DNA of 35,777 nt from Deltaproteobacteria bacterium (GTDB lineage Bacteria > JAEEML01), in NCBI GenBank assembly GCA_016283195.1, contig JAEEML010000021.1:1-35777 (forward strand), read 5' to 3'. How positions within the stretch are numbered: position 1 is the stretch's first letter; the number at the start of each line of letters is the position of its first letter. Of the stretch, positions 1 through 7,684 are shown piece by piece. The notes below the pieces were generated by a model. The model was not told the origin of the DNA and ran no database searches. It was given only the letters and a program-made list of their open reading frames with translations. Position numbers and translations under genes: made by a program.

Positions 1-76
1 CTTCGTGAGTGCCGCAGCCGATAGCCAAAAAGAGGGCCAGCCCGGCAAAGAGGAAGATGTTTTTACATTTTTTCAT
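1..76 (-). CDS. Lipoprotein, N-terminus only (runs off the left edge)
   Basis: Read on the minus strand, ATG at 76 opens a frame that continues past the window edge (25 codons visible). It begins MKKCKNIFLFAGLALFLAIG followed by Cys: two Lys, a hydrophobic stretch and a lipobox A-I-G-C, so a type II signal peptide with lipidation expected at Cys21. AAGGAG lies 7 nt upstream of this ATG. A second ATG three bases earlier (79) is closer to the ribosome binding site and less likely. The mature domain is outside the window, so its function cannot be given. Confidence 0.7.
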   Translation of the reverse strand, partial: MKKCKNIFLFAGLALFLAIGCGTHE

Positions 77-153
77 CATATTTCTCCTTGGCGCATAAGC
101 GCATAATACACCGCTATTGGTGCAAAATTATTACAAAAATCATTATTTATGGA

Positions 154-182
154 TTGAGAAAATTTGGAATATATGTTATAAT
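154..182 (+). promoter_or_regulatory. Extended -10 sigma70-type promoter with no gene directly downstream
   Basis: TTGAGA (154-159), a 17-bp spacer and TATAAT (177-182), with TG at 174-175 making an extended -10. This is a near-perfect housekeeping promoter firing rightwards from about 189. The next rightward gene starts at 693, so the promoter either drives a long leader or a small RNA containing the stem-loop at 215-253. Confidence 0.6.
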
Positions 183-214
183 TAATTACCGCGACTGAAC
201 TGAACTTCATATAC

Positions 215-253
215 CTACCCTTAAAAGCCAAACAAAAACAAGGGGAAGGGTAG
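215..253 (+). other. Stem-loop just downstream of the orphan promoter
   Basis: CTACCCTT (215-222) pairs perfectly with AAGGGTAG (246-253) around a 23-nt A-rich loop. It begins about 26 nt after the predicted start of transcription from the 154-182 promoter, so it would form near the 5' end of that RNA. No T-run follows, so it is not an intrinsic terminator. Confidence 0.4.
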
Positions 254-312
254 CACGGCCATATATAGATAGCAAGATGAAAATATGACGGTCTATATTT
301 CAGCACTTTAGG

Positions 313-326
313 GCCGATATATCGGC
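313..326. repeat. 14-bp perfect palindrome
   Basis: GCCGATATATCGGC is its own reverse complement. It lies 22 bp beyond the stop codon of the broken winged-helix gene (minus strand) and has no T-run on either side. It could be a protein-binding dyad; role unknown. Confidence 0.45.
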
Positions 327-347
327 AGCTGATTCTGCACGGCTATT

Positions 348-547
348 TTAAGACCTTATATACCGCGTGCTCCGGCCGCTGCCCACTTTGCGCAGCTTAT
401 TCTTTTTAACCAGCCGGCCGAGCACCGCTTCGATGGGAGTGGCACTGAGGCAGAACTAGCGGTTTTTTCACGGGAAATGCCTTTTCTGCATAAAAAGAGC
501 ACTTTTATATGCAGAAAGTCAAATCTTATCTGCATAAAACCCGGCAT
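348..547 (-). pseudogene. Broken winged-helix DNA-binding gene, C-terminal remnant
   Basis: In one minus-strand frame, 455 to 348 encodes IEAVLGRLVKKNKLRKVGSG followed by RSTRYIRS and stop. This is a typical recognition helix plus wing of a winged-helix domain (leucine-spaced helix, then K-V-G-S-G-R beta-wing). That frame is closed by TAG at 458-456. The preceding part, which reads ISREKTASSA, lies in the next frame (open 547-356), so a single frameshift near 445-460 separates helix 2 from helix 3. Further upstream the reading runs into the inverted repeats at 481-561. The rest of the gene is missing. Similar C-terminal domains occur in ATPases and regulators, but the parent family cannot be named from this piece. 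Confidence 0.5.
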
Positions 548-561
548 TTTATATGCAGAAA
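481..561. repeat. Two tandem inverted repeats with the core TCTGCAT
   Basis: First dyad: TTTCTGCAT (483-491) against ATGCAGAAA (509-517). Second dyad: TCTGCAT (529-535) against ATGCAGA (553-559). In both, AAAA follows the left arm and TTTTAT precedes the right arm, so the two hairpins are copies of one element with centres about 45 bp apart. They lie where the broken winged-helix gene stops making sense. Possible operator pair or miniature repeat element. Confidence 0.55.
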
Positions 562-692
562 TGGTAGTGCAAAATGCTCAAAGCCTTGTGTTTAGTGGCT
601 TATAGCGGAAGCTGTAGTCTTGATGTAATGGAGCGTGTAATTTACCCTTGTTTGTGATACATTATAGGCAGCGGTGTTGAAGGAGGTCCAGG

Positions 693-905
693 ATGCGCTT
701 AATTACTAAAGAATATCAGGAGATGCTTAATCAGAGCGAAGCGTGGAAAATCATCAAGAATACGCCCCGGCCTGATTTTACGGAACTGAACCGTTTGTCA
801 AATGAATTTGAGCAGTGGATAAAAAAAGAGCATGAAAAAGATCGCCTCATTTTGCGGGAGGCGCCTTACCGGCCAAACAGGAGAAATTTGTTCAACGCCA
901 TGTAA
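693..905 (+). CDS. Small protein of unknown function, 70 aa
   Basis: I do not recognise this gene. It is supported by a perfect AAGGAGGT ribosome binding site 6 nt before the ATG and by protein-like composition: charged, predicted mostly helical, with no membrane segment and no Cys. The middle (about residues 25-50) is rich in Glu, Lys and Trp and could form one amphipathic helix. The C-terminus is basic (YRPNRRNLFNAM). It stands alone: the next gene downstream starts 236 bp further on, and a weak hairpin with a T-tract follows its stop. Upstream lies the repeat-rich, pseudogene-bearing gap. It could be a small regulator or an orphan member of a toxin-antitoxin pair, but no partner is visible. 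Confidence 0.6.
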   Translation: MRLITKEYQEMLNQSEAWKIIKNTPRPDFTELNRLSNEFEQWIKKEHEKDRLILREAPYRPNRRNLFNAM

Positions 906-935
906 AGCCCAAGTACGATGAGGGCTGCATTTTTA
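906..935 (+). terminator. Weak intrinsic terminator after the 70-aa gene
   Basis: AGCCC (906-910) and GGGCT (922-926) can pair around an 11-nt loop, followed by GCATTTTTA. The stem is short and the T-tract starts 3 nt late, so efficiency is doubtful. Confidence 0.3.
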
Positions 936-1141
936 TGTATCAGACTTTATAAATTGCCCGGAAAGTGCTTGTTCAATTGGCATATAGTTTACTTTTTAAG
1001 TTTGCCATAAACGGCCTGGGCCTATTTTGCTACTCTGCCGGGCGGTGATAAAAATCTTAAAAAAACGTCTACTGAAGCCGTAACGGGTTGAAAAATTTAT
1101 AAATCTATGCTACGAGGCCGCCTGGATAAGGAGGCAGAGAT

Positions 1142-4051
1142 ATGCCGGAAGAGAAGAAGATAAAAGACCGTTTCAGCTGGATAATAGAGCGGCGCCTGGC
1201 CATTATATTGTTAGTTATTGTCATGGCCGGAGTCGCCGTGTTGGCTCTGCCGCGCCTTAGAGTTGATGCCGACTTTTTTAATTATATGCCGACCGACCAC
1301 CCGGTGGTGCAAAAGTTTCAGCGCCTGACAGCCAATTTCAGCCGCGACAGCGCTATGCTGGTGATTGAGAGCGACAATCTTTTTAGCCGCGAAGGGCTCA
1401 CGGCGGTGTGGAATATTTCCAAAAAAGTGGAAGAACTTCCCGGCCTGGCCTCGCTCACCAGCCTCACCAACGTGGCCTCAATTAAGGAGATTGATGGCGG
1501 CATAGAAATAATGCCGCTCTTAAATAAAGAGACGCTCACCAAAGAAGAGCCCTATTATGCTGAACTGAAAAAAGAGGTGACAAATGACCCCCATTATCGC
1601 GGCGTTTTGGTTTCGCCCGATGGCCGTTACACGGTGATTGTTATTAATTTTAAGAGCGATGCCAAGCCCGACCAGGTGGCTCTCGATATTCGCCGCATTG
1701 CCATGGAAAACAAGGGTGCGGCCAAGGTGCATTTTGCCGGCACCCCCATGATGATGAACAGCATTGAGAAAATCCTTTGGGGCGATATGCGCTTTTTGGT
1801 GCCGCTCGTGATTTTGCTCTTGGTTCTCACCCTCTATCTCAGCTTTAAACGGCTTATTGGCATTCTTTTGCCGCTTTCCGCTGTGGGCATTGCCACGCTC
1901 ATGAGTATGGCCATTATGGCTCTTTGCGATGTGCCGCTCACCATTATCTCGGCCATTTTGCCCATTATTTTGCTCTCCAACGGCAGCGCTTACGGCATTC
2001 ATGTCTTGAGCGCCATTCGCCAAAAACAGTCGCGCGAGCCGGAAGCCGATAATAATGAAACTATTCTGGCCGCTGTAAAAAGAGTGGCTCTGCCAGTTTT
2101 CCTGGCTGCTCTCACCACTTTGGTAGGCTTTTTGTCCTTCATCTCTTCGCCGCTCTCCATTTTTAAGGAATTTGGCGTGGAAGTGGCTATAGGTATTATC
2201 TTTTCGCTGGTTTTGGCTCTCACCTTTATCCCGGCAGTGTGTAGCTTCTTCCCGCCGAAAAAGAAAGCTCAAAAAAATGCTGCTGAATCAGCTGAAAAAG
2301 CGGGAGCAAAAGCCCAAAAAAGTCACTGGATCGATGTGCTTTTGGGCGCTTGGGCCAATATTGTGGGCCGCCATTACAAGGCTATAGTTATTGCCGCAGC
2401 TCTGGTGGCGCTGGCCGCGGTGCCCGGTATTTTAAATCTTAAGAGCGGCCTGGATATGATGGGCCTTTTTGGCAAAAAAAGCGAAGTGCGGGTGGCCGAC
2501 GATATTATGAACGAAGCTTTTGGGGGCAGCCAGCCGGTTTTTGTCTCCATTAGCGCCGAAAGCGTGAAAAATCCTCTGGTTTTGCAAAAGATAAACCGCC
2601 TGACTAAAGAATTGCGCACTTTGCCGGAATTGCACCAGGTTAATAGTGTTTCCACCATTGTCGCCGAGCTCAATTATCACATCGATGAGGAGGAGCTCAT
2701 TCCCGAATCGGAGGCGGCTATCGGCAATTTGTGGATGATGGTGGCCGGTAATGAATCACTCAGCCAGATGGTGTCGGAAGATAGCAAAACAGCCATGATT
2801 GTGGGGCGCTCGCGCATGGCCAGCACCACTAAAACCGAACAGCTCATCAAAAAAATCGATAAACTTTTAGCGCCGGAAAACCACTTGGTAGCCCTTCCAC
2901 TTAAGGAACTTTCGCCAGAAAAACTGCCTAATATACAAGAAGATTTAGCGCTTGATATCGCCCAGGAACTTAAAGAAACGGCCCTCTATTACGGGGCCAA
3001 AGATTTTGATGTGGTTAAAGCTAATGAGCTCATTTTGGCGGCTATAAAAGCTCCCATGCCAATTTTGACCGCTGCTGACCGGGAAAATATTACCCGAAAA
3101 TATTTAACTTCACCGGATGCCGATTTGCTGGTGGAAGATGGCGCTTTAGTAGCTAAAATAGCCAAAGCGGTGGGAGAGAGCACAGCCAGTAGCGAGGAAG
3201 ATCTTAATGACCTTTTGGCTGATGCTGCCTCCGATATAGCTGGTGATGACCCAGACAGCATCTTTATGGCCGCCGGCAGCCTGGCTGACCTTTTGGCGCG
3301 CGGGCAAAAGAGCAAAAAAGTGGATAACCTTTTGGCCGCTTTACAAGAGGGCGGCCTTTTGCCCAAGAAGCTGGACCCGCTCTGCCGCCGGGAGGCCCAC
3401 GGCGCGCTGTTCCGCCTTTATAGCGCATCTTTTGCCGTGTCGCCGGAGCGTTACCAAGAGCTCACCGGCAAAGAAGCGGCCAAAGAGGCTATCGTGAGCT
3501 TTAAAGTGGAACAAACCGGTATGCACCTTGTCAACGTGGCTATCGGCGATCAATTGGCTTCCAGCCAGATATACAGCCTGGTATTGAGTCTCATTTTGGT
3601 TTTCTTTGCGCTACTTTTGCAACTGCGTTCCGCCAAGGGTTCATTAAGAGCTTTAGTGCCGGTGCTCTTTACTATTATTTTCATGTTTGGCCTCATGGGC
3701 TATCTGGGCATAAATATTGATATTGTAACCGCACTCATCGCCTCTTTGGCCGTGGGCATTGGCGTGGATTATTCCATCCACATCTCCTTTGCCATAAATA
3801 GAGCGGCCAAAGCGGGCGCTTCTTTAACGGAGCAGCTTGCCCAGTCGATTAACGGATCTGGCCAGGCGGTGCTCATCAATGCCAGTGCTGTTGTGGCCGG
3901 CTTTTTGGTCATCACCGCCTCTGAGATGCCGGCTCTTCGCACTTTTGGCGGCCTGGTGGCTCTTGCTATTGCCCTTAGCGCCTTTGGGGCGCTCACCCTC
4001 ATCCCGGCGCTCTATCTCACTTTTGCCCCCAAAAAATCACAGGATAAATAG
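1142..4051 (+). CDS. RND-superfamily exporter of the HAE3/MMPL type
   Basis: Inner-membrane proton-driven transporter of 969 residues with the duplicated RND plan: one membrane segment (about 19-37), a first periplasmic loop, five segments (about 218-370), a cytosolic Lys/Ala-rich linker, one segment (about 413-432), a second large loop (433-805) and five more segments to the C-terminus. The second half carries GIGVDYSIH near residue 873, the signature of HAE3/Patched-like transporters. The equivalent place in the first half reads SNGSAYGIH, lacking the acidic residue, so proton relay probably rests on the second half. Loop 2 is long and strongly helical (about 590-760), an insertion compared with usual 750-900 aa family members. 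Start: AAGGAGG 7 nt before the ATG. bioB follows after 9 bp, so the two are probably co-transcribed. Substrate unknown; relatives move lipids, hopanoids or drugs. Confidence 0.85.
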   Translation: MPEEKKIKDRFSWIIERRLAIILLVIVMAGVAVLALPRLRVDADFFNYMPTDHPVVQKFQRLTANFSRDSAMLVIESDNLFSREGLTAVWNISKKVEELPGLASLTSLTNVASIKEIDGGIEIMPLLNKETLTKEEPYYAELKKEVTNDPHYRGVLVSPDGRYTVIVINFKSDAKPDQVALDIRRIAMENKGAAKVHFAGTPMMMNSIEKILWGDMRFLVPLVILLLVLTLYLSFKRLIGILLPLSAVGIATLMSMAIMALCDVPLTIISAILPIILLSNGSAYGIHVLSAIRQKQSREPEADNNETILAAVKRVALPVFLAALTTLVGFLSFISSPLSIFKEFGVEVAIGIIFSLVLALTFIPAVCSFFPPKKKAQKNAAESAEKAGAKAQKSHWIDVLLGAWANIVGRHYKAIVIAAALVALAAVPGILNLKSGLDMMGLFGKKSEVRVADDIMNEAFGGSQPVFVSISAESVKNPLVLQKINRLTKELRTLPELHQVNSVSTIVAELNYHIDEEELIPESEAAIGNLWMMVAGNESLSQMVSEDSKTAMIVGRSRMASTTKTEQLIKKIDKLLAPENHLVALPLKELSPEKLPNIQEDLALDIAQELKETALYYGAKDFDVVKANELILAAIKAPMPILTAADRENITRKYLTSPDADLLVEDGALVAKIAKAVGESTASSEEDLNDLLADAASDIAGDDPDSIFMAAGSLADLLARGQKSKKVDNLLAALQEGGLLPKKLDPLCRREAHGALFRLYSASFAVSPERYQELTGKEAAKEAIVSFKVEQTGMHLVNVAIGDQLASSQIYSLVLSLILVFFALLLQLRSAKGSLRALVPVLFTIIFMFGLMGYLGINIDIVTALIASLAVGIGVDYSIHISFAINRAAKAGASLTEQLAQSINGSGQAVLINASAVVAGFLVITASEMPALRTFGGLVALAIALSAFGALTLIPALYLTFAPKKSQDK

Positions 4052-4060
4052 AGGAAAAAA

Positions 4061-5059
4061 TTGCATTTTAAAGATTTGGCCCGGGAAATAGTTGCCGGGC
4101 GCCGTTTGACAAGAGCTGATGACCTTTCACTGTTTTTGCAAGGAGACCTTAAAGAGCTCATGGCCGGAGCCGATTATATCCGCGCCGCACTCATGGGCAG
4201 TAAGGTAGATCTTTGCACCATTATTAACGGCAAGAGCGGCCGCTGTGGTGAAAATTGCCGTTTTTGTGCCCAATCGGCCCACCACCACACCGCTTGTGAA
4301 AGTTATCCCTTTTTAGATATAAAAACCATTTTGGCCGCAGCTAAAGCCAATGAAGCGGCCGGAGTGGACCGCTTTTCCATTGTTACTTCCGGGCGCACGC
4401 TCTCCGGGGCGGAATTTGCCGCCGCTATAGCCGCCTATAAGTGCTTAAAAGCAGAGTGCCGCCTTGAGCTCTGCGCCTCCATGGGCTTTTTAACGAGAGA
4501 TCAGCTAATTGCCCTAAAAGAGGCCGGAGTTACCCGCTATCACCACAATATTGAAACTTCGCGCCGCTATTTCCCAAAAATATGCACTACGCACACTTAT
4601 GACGACAAAATAGCCATGATTAAAGAGGCTCAGGCGGCCGGCCTTACTGTCTGCTCCGGCGGCATTATCGGCCTGGGCGAGAGTGGGGAAGATCGCCTGG
4701 ATATGGCTATTTCTCTGGCCGAGCTGGAAATAAAATCTATTCCCATAAATATTCTTATCCCGGTAAAAGGAACGCCTTTAGAGAATTTGCCGCCTTTAAA
4801 CGCAGATGATGTTTTGCGTGCGGTGGCCTTTTTCCGCTACATAAATCCCGAGGCCGATATCCGCCTGGCCGGCGGGCGCAAATTGCTTTTAAATAACGGC
4901 TGCGCGGCTTTTAGCGGCGGAGCCAGCGCGGCTATTACCGGCGATATGCTCACCACCAGCGCTTCTACTATTGCCGAGGATAAAAAAATGCTCCGGGAAA
5001 TGGGGCGCGACACCGAGCCGCGTTATGATACAGTTCCTTCTTGTAAGGGAAATAATTGA
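4061..5059 (+). CDS. bioB: Biotin synthase
   Basis: Radical SAM enzyme that inserts sulfur into dethiobiotin, the last step of biotin synthesis. The CxxxCxxC motif for the [4Fe-4S] cluster is C62-G-E-N-C66-R-F-C69. Family motifs around the second [2Fe-2S] cluster are present: ELCASMGFL, YHHNIETSRRYFPKICTTHT, TVCSGGIIGLGE and RLAGGRK. At 332 aa it has the normal family length. The start is the TTG at 4061, the only start that keeps the N-terminus complete; it has GAGG a few bases upstream, overlapping the end of the exporter gene. It lies 9 bp downstream of that gene, suggesting one operon. No other biotin genes (bioA, bioD, bioF) are in the window. It converges on the next gene, with only 7 bp between their stops. 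Confidence 0.95.
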   Translation: MHFKDLAREIVAGRRLTRADDLSLFLQGDLKELMAGADYIRAALMGSKVDLCTIINGKSGRCGENCRFCAQSAHHHTACESYPFLDIKTILAAAKANEAAGVDRFSIVTSGRTLSGAEFAAAIAAYKCLKAECRLELCASMGFLTRDQLIALKEAGVTRYHHNIETSRRYFPKICTTHTYDDKIAMIKEAQAAGLTVCSGGIIGLGESGEDRLDMAISLAELEIKSIPINILIPVKGTPLENLPPLNADDVLRAVAFFRYINPEADIRLAGGRKLLLNNGCAAFSGGASAAITGDMLTTSASTIAEDKKMLREMGRDTEPRYDTVPSCKGNN

Positions 5060-5066
5060 CGAAAAA

Positions 5067-5678
5067 TTACTGAATCCCTCTTTTGACATCTTCAAACATC
5101 TTGATATAGCGGGTGGAAGCAAAGCTGTTAATGGAAGCCGGATTGATGCGCATAAAGGCCGAGCGCCCCACTTTAGCGGAAAAAACAGTGGCATCGTTGC
5201 CGTTGACCGCCCAGAGCACTACTAAGGAAACTATGTGTCCGCCGGCTTTGACGGCCGCCGCCACATGACAGGCCTCTTTATCAAAATCGAGGGCATTAGC
5301 TGCCTGCCACTTGACAAAAAGCACCGCCTGTTCTGTCTCGGTGTTGATGGTGACCTCTTTAATGCGTCCTTTTAGGGGCGTTTTCTCGAGCTCTTCTTTA
5401 ACACCGGCTACAGTGCGCTCCTCAATACCGGCTGCTTTGACTTCGCCCTTGGCAATAGCCGCATCGAGCGCTCCCGGAGTGATATTGATACTGGCAGCTA
5501 TTTTAGCTCTTTTTTGCTTATCGCTAAGTTTGGCGAGCTTGGGGGCATCGCGCAAATTCATATATGTGCGATACTGAGTATATTCCTCAGCGGTCATTTC
5601 CACCGGGGCGGCAAAGGCACTGCCGGCAGCAAAAAGAGTCAAAGAGAAAGTTAAAAAAAGTTGCTTCATGGTGGTCAT
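5067..5678 (-). CDS. Secreted protein of unknown function, 203 aa
   Basis: Unrecognised. A type I signal peptide (residues 1 to about 23, Met-Lys start, hydrophobic core, SAFA-AP cleavage site) places it in the periplasm or outside. The mature part starts with a helical stretch with the character of an N-terminal helical hairpin (EEYTQYRTYMNLRDAPKLAK), a region with several Lys-Ile repeats, and then a mixed alpha/beta domain (from about residue 100: VTINTETEQAVLFVKWQA, a single Cys near 139, and HIVSLVVLWAVNG). The overall look is of a small ligand- or lipid-binding fold. Start: GGAGG sits 5 nt before the first ATG; the in-frame ATG at codon 4 is too far from it. It is divergent from the next gene and convergent with bioB, so it is probably monocistronic. 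Confidence 0.7.
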   Translation of the reverse strand: MTTMKQLFLTFSLTLFAAGSAFAAPVEMTAEEYTQYRTYMNLRDAPKLAKLSDKQKRAKIAASINITPGALDAAIAKGEVKAAGIEERTVAGVKEELEKTPLKGRIKEVTINTETEQAVLFVKWQAANALDFDKEACHVAAAVKAGGHIVSLVVLWAVNGNDATVFSAKVGRSAFMRINPASINSFASTRYIKMFEDVKRGIQ

Positions 5679-5856
5679 TTTTTCCTCCCCCGCCCTTTAG
5701 CGGACAGGTGAAGTCTATAGTAAAATGGCGCCTCCGGGCAAGAGGTTGGCAGCTTTTTTGCCAATTATTTAACTAAATGATACTAAAGCACAAGCTATGC
5801 TCCGTTTCTCTATTAAACGGAGCGCCCATAAGGGGTTTGGAATATTGGAGCTGTAA

Positions 5857-7560
5857 ATGGCCAAAGCTAAAAGATTTTCCGCCGCTATGCTGCTTGTCCT
5901 TTCTTGCCTGATGACGGGTTGTGCCAAAAAAGCGCCTGTTGCCGATATGCCTCCTGCCGATTTCCGCTTGCCCAAAGGCTTTGAACAGAAGATCACGGCG
6001 CAACGCGGCGAGGAGATATTGGTTCCGGAAGGACACACGATTTTACTTAATATAAAAGGGGTTTTTGCCAAGAACACGGCCTTTATGCAAGACCTTAGAC
6101 CTTTAGAAAGCGCTTTGACAGTAGCCGAAGTGCCGGCGGGTACGGAAGTGCGTTTTTTGCCGGAATACAGCAATATACGCAAGGTTGACAGGCGGGTAGA
6201 GAGCAGCGGTGTTATGCGGATAGATGTTATTAACTTAAGTGCCGGAGCCTCTTTTGACTTAAGCGGCAAGCAAATGCTGCGCGAGCGTTTTAGCAAAGAC
6301 AACGTATTAGAAGAAAAACCCTATAATTTTACAATTAAAATTGTGCCTTATGAAGCCACTTTGGAGATGATTAAAGACGACCGCGCCGCAGCGCTCTTTT
6401 ATGTGGAAAATTCCCTGCGCCAATATGACAAACTCACTAAAAACGGTCATGAAGTTCCTTGGGAACCGGCAGAAATCGAAAAGAAGCTGGCCGAACTTGA
6501 TGCTATGGAAGCAACCGGCCTCAAAAAGCTCCTTATCTCCCGCTTAAGAGCCGAGGAGGCCAGGCGCCATCTTTCCGTGGCGGCGCAAAACGGTTCCGGC
6601 GAAGTGGCGAGTGCGGCTAAAGATGCCTTGAAAGATGTTGATACCGCCTTTGAGCAGTGGAAAAATAAAGGCCTGGACAAAGAGAAAAAGGCCGAGAAAG
6701 TAGATCAGCTTTTTGCGGAAGATAAGCTGGATCGCCGTTATGCGCCGCTGGTTTTACCCAAAGAGGAAGGGTTTAATGCCAATATCGATTTGCCAACCAT
6801 AGCTCGCCCGTGGCTCACCCCCATTTCTATGGGCCTAGAGCTGGAAAGCCGCTTTGGCGCTGTGGGCAATGCTAATCGCCGCTCTACTGCTATTGTGGAA
6901 ACTCTTTCCGGCCAGCTGGCTATTCACCCCAGATTTTGGGTTGCTCTGCGCTTGCCGGTAGCTTTTATCAGGAGCCAGGCTTCCGGCAGTAAGTGGACTA
7001 CCGAGCTTTTGAATCCCGGTGTTACTCTCGGTACTGCCTTTGTGAATCGCGAGCATTGGCGCATTCGTTTGGAAGTGGAATATCTGCCTACTTTTTCCGT
7101 TGACGAAGATTTGCAGCGCCTGGAACTCGTGCTCACCGAGATGCCCGGCTCGGCCACCAAAGCCCATACTATTGGCATTAATCCCAGTGTGGAACTTGCG
7201 GCTTCGCAATTTACGCTGGCTGTTTTAACCGGTGTGCAACTGGCGATAAATACCGGCAATAACAAGACATCGGCTCTTGATGCCTGGTTCCGCTATGCTA
7301 TTGTCGGCGGTGTGTGGCTACATAAGCGCTTTGCTTTGCAACTGGATGGGCGGGGCCGTGTTTTGCTGAATGGTGACAACCACACATCTTACGGCTCCTT
7401 TGGCTTTTCCGGCCTTATCAATATTCACGATTATTGGAATCTTGAGCTTGGTTTAACTACCCCGCTCGGTGATGATTCCACCCTCTCCAGTATGCAGTTT
7501 TATATAACTATTGGCTGCGGCAAGTGGGGCGCGCTCACCGGCAAGAAAAAGAAAGATTAA
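5857..7560 (+). CDS. Outer-membrane lipoprotein with barrel-like C-terminal half, 567 aa
   Basis: Signal peptide II with lipobox M-T-G-C (Cys22), so the protein is lipid-anchored. Residues 25-165 look like a beta-rich domain; 165-300 are helical and highly charged (many Lys, Glu, Ala), suggesting a coiled coil or a peptidoglycan-facing spacer. From about 310 to the end the sequence alternates aromatic and polar residues in strand-length pieces (for example PRFWVALRLPVAFIRS and HWRIRLEVEYLP), as in outer-membrane barrels or porin-like MetA-pathway proteins. It ends in KKKKD rather than the aromatic residue typical of BAM substrates. A lipid anchor plus a barrel-like domain is unusual. Start: TTGGAG 6-7 nt before the ATG. 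The EGF-repeat gene follows after 124 bp. No named family recognised. Confidence 0.65.
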   Translation: MAKAKRFSAAMLLVLSCLMTGCAKKAPVADMPPADFRLPKGFEQKITAQRGEEILVPEGHTILLNIKGVFAKNTAFMQDLRPLESALTVAEVPAGTEVRFLPEYSNIRKVDRRVESSGVMRIDVINLSAGASFDLSGKQMLRERFSKDNVLEEKPYNFTIKIVPYEATLEMIKDDRAAALFYVENSLRQYDKLTKNGHEVPWEPAEIEKKLAELDAMEATGLKKLLISRLRAEEARRHLSVAAQNGSGEVASAAKDALKDVDTAFEQWKNKGLDKEKKAEKVDQLFAEDKLDRRYAPLVLPKEEGFNANIDLPTIARPWLTPISMGLELESRFGAVGNANRRSTAIVETLSGQLAIHPRFWVALRLPVAFIRSQASGSKWTTELLNPGVTLGTAFVNREHWRIRLEVEYLPTFSVDEDLQRLELVLTEMPGSATKAHTIGINPSVELAASQFTLAVLTGVQLAINTGNNKTSALDAWFRYAIVGGVWLHKRFALQLDGRGRVLLNGDNHTSYGSFGFSGLINIHDYWNLELGLTTPLGDDSTLSSMQFYITIGCGKWGALTGKKKKD

Positions 7561-7684
7561 TCAAAGCAATAACAATTTGTCACTAAGCGAAGGTTGACGC
7601 TAACAAGAGAAAAAAATAAAGTGCCATCCGCTAGACTGCAAATTTGGCAGTTAAGAGACTCTTTGGGGCCAGCGGAGGGATTTT

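Noticed and set aside
76-306. 76-codon minus-strand frame upstream of the partial lipoprotein
   Set aside because: Starts and ends in AT-rich promoter DNA, Cys/Tyr-rich translation, no ribosome binding site, and the lipoprotein ATG at 76 uses another frame with a good site.
1520-2272. 250-codon antisense frame inside the exporter gene
   Set aside because: His/Gln/Asn-rich shadow of a well-supported membrane protein; no ribosome binding site.
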